A model generated the notes under the pieces. The model was given only the letters and a program-made list of their open reading frames with translations, searched no databases and was not told the DNA's origin. Below are positions 55,601 through 64,000 of a DNA stretch of 64,000 bases, one piece after another; the stretch's first letter is position 1, and each line of letters opens with the position of its first letter. This DNA comes from Rhea pennata (lineage: Eukaryota; Chordata; Aves; Rheiformes; Rheidae), in NCBI RefSeq assembly GCF_028389875.1, contig NC_084682.1, positions 4,722,001 to 4,786,000 on the forward strand, read 5' to 3'. A program made the position numbers and the translations under genes.

Positions 55601-58181
55601 CAGTGAGATTGTATTTGACAAGTCTCATATATTTTGTTTCCTTCTTGTCATAAAAGAAAAGAGGAGGCGAGAAATTCCCTTGTTAAGTTAAGTAACGGTT
55701 GGATGGTAGCACTTGGCAGTCGGATTGCTATCAATTCCCTTTGACCAGGGTCTCAGAAGTATTCTCATTTCATTTCTGAATCTCTTCCAAATCTTTCCAG
55801 ACCTTGAATTTCCTTTGGGCATTCCCCTTACTTATTTCCTGTTAGACTGATCAAACTATATACATGAAAAAAGAATTCCCCGAATTGAAGAGAGTTACTG
55901 AGGCTCATCAGGCTCTGCCCTCTTGTAGTCCCAAACCTAATCATTAAGGAATGTCTTAGGCTGAGTGTTCCCCCACCCACCTCTCAGTCCATCAGATGAG
56001 GCCAATCCTTATCGCCTTGGGTTTTTACCACTTAAGTTTTGGTCTTACTGGAATACATCTGTGTGCTTGGCTTGTTATCAATGAGATTGACTCAAACACA
56101 TAGGTCAGCCATACTGCTGAGACTCACGGGCTCTGCCTTGGCTGTTCGTGTCTTAACTGGAGTTGGAAATGTTCCTCTGCTTTCTCTTGTTCATGTTTTG
56201 AAATACCCTTTCGTCACTGCTGATTCCCTTGTTGTTTACATTTGTAACTAATCTAGACTACACAGATTTTTCTCAGTGAATAAAAGAGTAAAGATTATCT
56301 CTGTTACCCCTGAACTCTTTGGAATGCATTCAAAGCAGTAGGATGAACAGATACAGCAAAACTTCTAAGCCTAAGAGCTGTCTGGACAATAGGGTAAAAG
56401 TTCAGGTCTCCATATCTGACATATAATTTAGCACATACCTGTGCATGGCATCATCAGGAGATACAATCCTTCTTGAACTGTGCTGGTAGCAGGATTAGAG
56501 ATGTAAAACTACTGCTCTCCAGTTGCTCCGCATCCAGCGGAGTGTCTGCAGTGCTTTCCTGGTGGTTGTTAGCTTCTGATTACTGCACTTTGGAGGACAG
56601 AGAAAGATTAATTTATACCTCAGTTGTGACTGTGATCCGAAGACATGATCACTATAAAATGACGCATTTGTGCTCCAGGTTATAAACCGGTTTTCCCTGG
56701 GATGAGAAGGTAGCCCTACTGCTGCATTTCCTATTGCCCAAGGAGCTGTCTGTCGCCATTCCTCCTTCCTTGCTCTGAGGCATGGCATGTTAGCCGTGAC
56801 TGGAGGTAGGATTCCAAACCAAATGCATCAATTCCAAACCAAATGAATCAATAATCTGATCTGGGGTAACTCATTCAGGACAGTCTGTAGGTACAATTAA
56901 GCTGTCCCAGAGCACAATCTTTTTTCCCTCTAACATTAGCAACTCTGTCTCCGTGTTCTCTTATTTTCCTGGTGTGACCCCTGCTGAAATCCCTGTTTAT
57001 GCATGCTGTACTTGTGACAGTTTCACAGTTTTTGCTGCAACAAGGATCACTGGGCTGCATGTGTGACACTGCCTGTTGACAGTAATGCCTGTTGGAACTC
57101 CAGCACTGTGCATACCCCAGAATCTCTGTTCCGTAGCTTCTATTTGCCACCAAGTCTTGCCATTGCTGCCAAAGATGAGAAAGACCCAGTGTGTTTAGGG
57201 TGCTGGGCAGAAGCAAGGTTTCTTTTCCAGCTTTACTGACTGGCTTCACTGTTCGGTAAATTGCTTAAGTGACAGTGCTCTGTCTACCTGAAGTTTGTAT
57301 CAGAAGAGCTACAGGAATACTAACAGAAAGGCTGATCAGATCACTGTAAGGACCTGTGTCTTTTGCGATAATCGGTGACCTGTAAAGGGACTCTATCAAG
57401 TCACAAATGCTGCTTAAAGATAACTTCTCATCTACATGGCTAATACTGCCTCATAACCATACAGACTGAATGTTAAAATCTCACTTGTGTATCTCTGATG
57501 CACTTTGTCTCATTTTACTTCAGGACAAGAAGCACTTCATGTCCTGTTTGTGGAGCACAGAGCTAGAATTGTTTGGGCCATACTGCTGAAGAGACAGATA
57601 AGCTGTAAAGTGGCTGTGTAAGAAAAAAACTTGAAATGCCTTGTAATTAAATTCTAGTAGGGTTTTGCAAAGAGAGAAGGAGATGTTCAGGGGCAGCTTG
57701 AAAATGTGGAAGTTCTCTTAAAGATAATGAAAACCACATAGATGCACAGAATATCTGGCAGAATGGAGGCTCTCCTTAAGGACTGAGTCCTCTCTGTCTT
57801 CCAAGAGAGTGGCTGTCAGCTGGGATGCCTCCAGGCTGTGTTAGAGAGCTAGACAGTCACTTTATGAAGGTCAGCAAAAATGAGAATAACTTACATGCTT
57901 CATTGCTTGGTAGCATAGTTAATGGATCTGCAAGTGGTGGGATTTTGAGTTGCAATGGGAGCCTTTGGCTGCAGGCCTTCTGGAGTCTATAGGGTGAAAC
58001 TCTATAGTTAATGATAAGCCCCCTAAAAAGGATTCTCATTTTGTGATGTGACCTAACTAGATACACCTTATCTTCCAGATTGAAGTTCATATTTGGCCCA
58101 TCTACTGTCCCAGCTTTGGATTTGGTGGATCAGCGTTCTGTCACACGAGTTGTGTCCCCTAGTGGGAGGACCGCATACCAG
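52595..58181 (+). CDS. ZSWIM7: ZSWIM7 (SWS1), SWIM-type zinc finger protein 7, first three coding exons
   Basis: Partner of SWSAP1 in the vertebrate Shu complex, which supports RAD51 filaments in homologous recombination and meiosis. Exons 52595-52670, 54716-54737 and 58079-58181 join in frame to 67 codons: MSSTLAAVAEELLREIRKAF, then VPDDLLLGLKFIFG, ALDLVDQRSVTRVVSPSGRT and AYQ. Length and pattern line up with the first 67 residues of human ZSWIM7 (about 140 residues) without a gap. The C-terminal half with the CxC..CxH SWIM finger was searched for by eye between 58182 and 64000 and not found, so it probably lies to the right. Divergent from TTC19. Confidence 0.92.
52671..54715 (+). other. 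ZSWIM7: ZSWIM7 intron 1
   Basis: 2.0 kb; the first 300 bases are still CpG island, the rest ordinary AT-rich intron with no recognised repeat. Confidence 0.8.
54716..54737 (+). CDS. ZSWIM7: ZSWIM7 exon 2 (22-nt microexon)
   Basis: Acceptor TTACAG, donor GTAAGT. Completes VPDDLLLG between exons 1 and 3; without it the frame breaks, since 22 is not a multiple of 3. Confidence 0.88.
54738..58078 (+). other. ZSWIM7: ZSWIM7 intron 2
   Basis: 3.3 kb without a recognised exon, RNA gene or transposon. A two-copy 20-bp tandem repeat lies at 56811-56850. Confidence 0.8.
56811..56850. repeat. 20-bp tandem repeat, two copies
   Basis: ATTCCAAACCAAATGCATCA is followed directly by the same sequence with one change (GAATCA at the end). 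Confidence 0.93.
58079..58181 (+). CDS. ZSWIM7: ZSWIM7 exon 3
   Basis: Acceptor TTCCAG, donor GTACAC. Encodes LKFIFGPSTVPALDLVDQRS then TRVVSPSGRTAYQ, phase 0 at the end. Confidence 0.93.
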
Positions 58182-61100
58182 GTACACACCATTTCCCCCT
58201 GCTCCATCTCAGTTTCTGATGACTTTCAGTTGACATGTGAAACAGTATTTTCCTTACTTACATAACAAAGAAATTCAGTTTTATATGCAGCTCCCAGCCA
58301 GTCAAAGACAGCTCCTGACATGCCTCCTGTGGGTGTCAGGGTCAGAAGGATGCTTTGTGGGGATTGCTGGTTTTGCTGTATTACTTCCATCCTATCCAGC
58401 GAAGGCAGTTCTTCCTCCCAAGAAAGTGTATACAACACTGTTAAGTGCTGTCATTATGTTCCTTTGCTGTTGCACTTGGTCTCTTCACTGTCCTGAACAC
58501 TCTTGGCATCCCACCTGGCAATAGGATCCTTGTTGCCTGGGAGGAGGCAATGCAGGCCAAACCCTTGGGTTTCATTGTAGTTCATTGTAGCCAAGTCTGT
58601 GGATCACAGAAACATCTTTGTAATTGGCATTTTAGATGGAAAAATTTCAACCTAGCCCTAAAGATCAAACTTCTTTTACAGCACAGGATCAGAGCTGGAG
58701 GTGAGGCCTATTAGCTGGAGGCAGAAAACAGTGGCACTTCTTTCAAACTTGTCAGTGGTATGGACAGTTCCTTGTTCTTGTATGAGTGTTATGCTGTGGC
58801 ATTGCTCTTGGGGATGGTCTGTCAATTCTATGTGACTTGCTAACCAGCTGCACCCAGCCCACAGGATCACGGAGTCAGAGAGACTCTGTGTGCTGTGCCC
58901 CAGCTACAGCTGTACAAGCAGATGGACCCCTGTGCTCACACAAAGATTTTGGTGAAGAGGCACTTAACTGCTTCTGCTGTTTAGCACTACTGGCCTCCCT
59001 TAAATGGCACAGTCCTCTCTGTTGCTGAACAGAGAGTTGCTTTGCTTTTTCTCATATCAGAGAAAGGAAAATCTCTCTGCTTGCTGGTGCAGCAGCCAAG
59101 AGGAACGTTTCTATATATTCTCCCTGCAAAGGCCCTTCCCTGCTTCTCTGGAGGTGCTGAGATGCATGGGGATCTTCTGGGGTAAGAGAGGAGCTGGGAA
59201 GCCAGGCCTGGGTGATGACACAAGCATTTTTCACATATACAGAACTTGCATTGCTTGATTTGTGCATGGAGTCCTCATTGCTTTGGGGGTCTCTGGAGAA
59301 TGCATCTGACCCTCCAAAGAAGCATAATTCATAAACATACATGGCTCAAGAGCACAGCCTCTGGTTTGAGTTGAGGGCTTGCCTTATGGGTGTTCAGCAA
59401 TGCCTAAGAAGCACTGCTTCCAGGACCCTTAGACAGCAGCTTTCTCTAGGCATTTCTGTTTTTTGAGAAGCTGCCTCACTAATAGAGGGCTTAAAGGCTT
59501 TTGCTTTTTATTGCTGCTCTGTTAAATATGCCACTGAGCAGAGAATGGTCATGTTCTCCTTGCAGGGCTTAGGCAGGCTATGTGGGCTAAGGCAGAGCAT
59601 TGCAGACTGGGATGCAGAGTTTTCACTCACTACCCTTTCATTTAAAGGATGAGGATGGCTGCTTAGAGCCTCTGGTCATGCAGAGTTATCTGCATCTCAG
59701 GAGGCTTGGTGTTTATCTCAGAGATGGAGAAAGCCTCACGAGGCAGAGAAGACACCAGAGAAAGATGGCACTGCCAGAATCTTCACTTGTTCCCCTACCT
59801 GAGCTCCTTCTTGTCTTTTATTTTGCCCAGTTACATGAGTTTTTGCTGTAGCTGTAGGATGCAGCTCTGTGAGGCCTTGCAAGAGGGCTTTACTGTGCCA
59901 TGTGCTGACATGTACTCCTGCATGCTGCTCCCTCAAAATGTGTGTACTACAGCAAGGCAGACACCCCTCCACGCTGCCCCGTGTTCTCCCCACTTGAAGC
60001 GAGGGGCTAAACCTTCTGCTGGAGGCAGTCCTGTAGTCACCAGGTTGGAGCTGGTCTTCTTGGTTGATTATTATCTACTGATGGCCCTGACAATTTGCTC
60101 AGCTGGTGTTGACTGAAAAAAGAGCAAATATCAGAAGTGCTCCCTCCTACCTCTGCAGGTAGAGTGAACCACTAGTTCCCCTAATGGGAAGGAACCAGTG
60201 GGTGGGTAGGTTAGGGCTGGTCACTAAGGCTTAATATAGGAGAAGCCCTGTTTTTAGCCCAGCACTTCCTGGCTAATAGTGGTGACCTGAGCAATCCCCG
60301 TGCATCACCAAAGGCCTTGTGCCTATGTCCTCCCAGCTGACAGGCAACCTACATGAAGCTCTTCTTGTCTGCAGGTGCAGATGTACTTCTGAGCAGCATT
60401 CCTCTTCAGTGAAGCTTGATTGCTGATTAAGGCCATGCTGATGAGTTCATTACCAGAGGAATCTAAAGAGCTATTTTCTCTGGGGGCGGGAGGCTGGTCC
60501 CATTGCGAAATTCTTCCTCAGCACAGCTGTCTGGGAGGCCGAAACAAAGAGCAGAGCCTCCCCTGAGGCCACTGGCTGGAGCAGTGACAGGAACGCAATC
60601 TGGAGTCTGGGGCCCTATAAACCAAAGCACTGAGTGGGACACTGCACTCAGAGTAGCTGGGTAGTGTCACTGGCTTTTGCTTTATATGTGTTCTGTAAGC
60701 ACATATCCCAGCTATGTGCACTTTTCTCTCAGCAGAGAAGCATGCCCAGCACAGTGCAGGGGGGGAGACATCCATAGCTGCCTGGAACACATACGCTGTC
60801 ATCCTTCTTACTTCCCTAGAAAGCCAGATCTGCCCTGCCGTTCACACCCAGATGTGGCTGAGCTGAGCCAGGATGGTGTCTTCACTCACAGCCGAATCTT
60901 CTCTTTGGGGCTGTGAGACTGGTCCTACTGTGAAACTCTTCCGAGTCCTCATAGCCAGATCTGAGTTGTTGATACTTTGCAGGCGAAAATGCTGTTCACG
61001 TTCCATATCAGCCAGCACATCTTGGTCACTGCTCTAGGGAGAAATGACTCTGCTCAGACAAGCCCTAGAACTGCAGCCTGTAGTGCAGGCAGCTCTTGCC

Positions 61101-64000
61101 CACAGGAACTGAGACAGGAGAGGAAAGAACCCTCAGTGAAGTGAAAGCTATGATATGTTCTTTAATGCCCAGGTATTAATGCCCCTGCTACCTACCACAG
61201 AGGTAGCATTGGTGCAGGAGGTGCTCAAGGGCTGATATTTCATCAGAGTTGTTATACATCCTGGAAGGAGCTTGTATAGTATCTGTTTACACTGCAGGCT
61301 CAGCCCAACCCTTGTAACTCCAGAAAAGGGATAAATCTTACCTGCTGCAGAGGTATGGGGCAGAGGTGGGGAGGGATCTTGGCCAGTGGTGCAGCTGTGC
61401 TGGATTTCAGCAGAAGTGCAAAGTGGTGAGTAGTCTGCTGTTGGAGTATCTATTAGGTATGCCTGAGTTGCAGAAATGCTGAGAACTGTGGGAGTAAAGT
61501 CAGCTAGCAGGGAAAGAGGCAGTGCTCTAGCCCTCCCTCCAACTGTCGTTTGGATTGGTCACATCCTGCATTTTTATTGGATTCTTCTTTGTAATGTCTT
61601 TTTTTAATTAATTTCCTAGAACTCTGTGGCAGCCTGCCCCACTACTGGGAGTAGAGCACCAGGTCCTGGCACTGACACATGGTGCTCCCTAGCTGTTTGT
61701 GGTGGCAGCAGTAGCTACCACACAGTGCCAGAGATAGACCTTCTGCATCCCAGCACACTGGCAGTGACACCACTACCAAGGTGATTTTTCTTCTGTGTGC
61801 AGCCAGTGAGGTGCCTGGAGATGAGGGTAGTGGGAGGAAATCTCACGGTGTCTCAGGGCCAAGAGGGCACCCCAGTTCTTGGCTTGGCTGCAGCTGAACA
61901 GAAGTAGAGGCACCTTTTCCTCTTGGTCTTTGGAGTTTAGATTCTGCATTATTAGGCAGTAGCTGCATTGTTTCCATCTAGGTCAGGACAGGAGAACTCT
62001 AAAGTCAGCCCAAATCTGGCAATGTCTGTGTTCCCCTCCCACCCCCCCAAAGAAAACATTTCTGAATGAAAGGCACCATCGGAATACTTCATCTTGGAAA
62101 AAACAATCAAAGGGGCTAGAGAAAAACAAACTTATCACAAGTGAAGCAAACTTAGTTGGGGAAAAAAAGGCCAGACTGAAAAAAAAAGCCTGATTTCCTC
62201 CTGAAATGGGAATGCAAATCTTGTGTCCTGAATCTGCTAGGAGAAGTGGGAGAATATGAGCTTTTCCATGGGAAAGCTCCTACTTGTCATGGGCATTGCC
62301 TGCCAGGCAGGGTGCTTCAGAGAGCTGCAGGGAACAGGGGACCGTTTCCCCTTGCAAGTGCAGCTCTGAACCTGGAGAGTTGATGTTCCTCTGGAGGGGC
62401 ATATGGGTGTCAGGGATGTTCTGGAGACAAGCAGCACTGTGCAGAGCTCTACTGTCTTGTCTTTTTTGGGTGCTTAATCCTTAGATTTAGATCTATGCAT
62501 GCATGAACCCAGACAACATCTAAGGCCTAGTATGGGAGAGGCATATGGCGTCCCTTGGAGCCCAAAGGTTTGTGCACAGAGGAGGGCACTGCCCATGATT
62601 ACACCAGTATAAATTCCTGCCATTCTCTGGATCATCCAGTAAAAGTTAGTGCCAGGAACCTAAGCCATGTAACAGAGCTGCCAAAAAGCCCTTGCTCTCT
62701 TATGTCAGGTATTAGACATATGGTGGCAGATATTCTATTGTAATTGTGTTTTGGCCATGGGATGGGCTCAGTTTAGGTCTCAAGGGGCATTAGCAAAGTT
62801 CATGCTGTTGACTGCAGGTTTCTGCTGATAGTCTGTGAGTGTGTTCTCCTGTGGCCCCTTAGCAGTAGAAGGAGGGCAGAGCAGTTTGCTCTCAAAGTAG
62901 CTTTCTAAAAGCTATTTTCCAGTCTTGCAGTAAGCAAAAGAAAAGTAATCCTGAGGGTGGCTTTTCTGTACCATGCCATCAACTCCAGCAGCAGTCACCT
63001 GTACAGTTTGCCTGTCAGCTTCTCCGCACTGGAAGTAAATGCTTCCCTTGCCTGACTGCCTGTGTCCTGTGCCTGTCGTGCAAGAGATGTACCTCAGTAC
63101 CGGCCTTGTAAAGGAGCAGCACGTGGGAAAGGGAGACAGTGCTGTTCCTAAACCAGAGATGGATCAGGGAAGCTTCTTCTCTGGAGACTTGAACTTTGTT
63201 TATTCAGACAAAACTGGAGTCCAGTAGCTGCAGCTGTTTGTGGGAGCAAAACAGCAAGAGCCCTTGCAGCCTCCAGCAACTGGAGTGGTTTAGAAAAGGC
63301 TTTGTTAGCACTCGCTGCTGTTTTCCTTCCATCCCTGGGTCTGTGGTGGCCCGGGATTCACAAATACGCTTTCTGTGACAAAGTAGTCTTGGTTGTCTTG
63401 AAGCATCCAATGCATCTGCCAGTACGGGGGATGGGGGGGGGAGGAGCTTGCTGTGCTATCAGCTTAGAGAGATCAAGGAATGGCTCCCTGCTTGCTGGCA
63501 CTGCCCTTTTTCTGATCCCTCAACAGTAGACAAGCACCTGGAGCAGCTGGCTGCCAGCATAGGTGCGCTCTCACAGGGAGCATTTTGTCTCCAGTAGAAG
63601 AGAAGCATGTAGAGCACAGTGAGAGAGTATGGAGTTTCTGGCTTCCTGTGGGTCCCTGGAGAGTGAAGCAGGGGAATGGAGCATGGCTGTCCACAGCAGA
63701 AGAACAAATGTTACGTGATCGTGTTTTACATAGGTGGGCCAGTGCTGCCTTTCCTTCCGAATCTGTCATGCCAGCAGACAGCCAAGGAGGCTTGTGGGGT
63801 GCCCAGTATCCTCTTCCCTCCCCTGAGGCATACTGGCACAAGTGCTGTCTCTGGAAGGCATTGACCTGTTGATTATAAGGGACCTGTGGACTCTGGCCAC
63901 CTGTATGTCTTAGCTCCAGTATTCTTCAGGAAACAGCTGCTACTGTGTTCAGGGCACCAAACCACAAACAGTGTTTGCAGTGCCTCTTTGCATGCTATGA
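58182..64000 (+). other. ZSWIM7: ZSWIM7 intron 3 (runs off the window)
   Basis: 5.8 kb downstream of exon 3. Moderately GC-rich, with many short open frames on both strands that have no recognisable similarity or matching splice context. No SWIM-finger exon, tRNA or clear transposon was found. Confidence 0.7.

Noticed and set aside
60660..60730. TGT-AAG-CAC (Cys-Lys-His) as a possible ZSWIM7 SWIM-finger exon
   Set aside because: No upstream CxC pair, no acceptor in phase, and the surrounding peptide does not resemble ZSWIM7.
1..64000. CRISPR arrays, operons, tRNA or rRNA genes, integrated viruses
   Set aside because: No spaced repeats, no compact prokaryotic coding, no cloverleaf or rRNA-like sequence and no retroviral frames were seen.

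Overview
The window is vertebrate nuclear DNA and most probably from a bird. Coding sequence is split into many short exons with GT-AG junctions. The proteins read from those exons closely match mammalian NCOR1, TTC19 and ZSWIM7. The only clear interspersed repeat is a CR1 LINE fragment, the dominant repeat family of birds and other sauropsids. The gene order NCOR1 > < TTC19 | ZSWIM7 > is the same as in the human 17p gene neighbourhood. Nothing prokaryotic, viral or CRISPR-like was seen.

Layout. Positions 315-44366 (+) hold 37 coding exons (here w1-w37) of NCOR1, the nuclear receptor corepressor. The 5' third of the gene lies left of the window. The exons keep an unbroken reading frame and give the last 2,168 residues when the cassette exon w13 is included. 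They cover the HDAC3-activating DAD/SANT1, SANT2, the long disordered middle with recurring GSIxQGTP motifs, and the three CoRNR boxes (IDVII, ICQII, LEDII) that bind unliganded nuclear receptors. A 3'UTR of about 2.6 kb follows and probably ends after an AATAAA at 46976. A short intergenic stretch separates it from the convergent gene TTC19 (minus strand, 10 exons, 52404 down to 48436, 355 residues), a mitochondrial TPR protein of respiratory complex III. TTC19 shares a GC-rich, head-to-head promoter of only 190 bp between start codons with ZSWIM7 (+, from 52595). ZSWIM7 is the SWIM-domain partner of the RAD51-associated Shu complex. Its first three coding exons are present; the zinc-finger exons were not found and probably lie to the right.

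How the genes relate. NCOR1 works in chromatin repression, TTC19 in mitochondrial complex III maintenance and ZSWIM7 in homologous recombination. They are neighbours rather than a functional unit, but TTC19 and ZSWIM7 should share promoter activity.

Points that deserve a second look are mostly about splicing and local structure. They include a GC-AG intron in NCOR1, an in-frame internal donor that would delete the first CoRNR box, a 58-codon cassette exon, two NAGNAG acceptors, a candidate alternative terminal exon that would remove the last CoRNR box, and an intronic CpG island. Beyond NCOR1 there is a 22-nt microexon and an uORF whose stop overlaps the start codon in ZSWIM7, a 60-bp GC-rich intron in TTC19, and a local direct duplication flanking the last TTC19 exon. 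All exon coordinates come from reading splice sites and frames by eye, supported by frame consistency across each gene. No alignment or transcript data were available.
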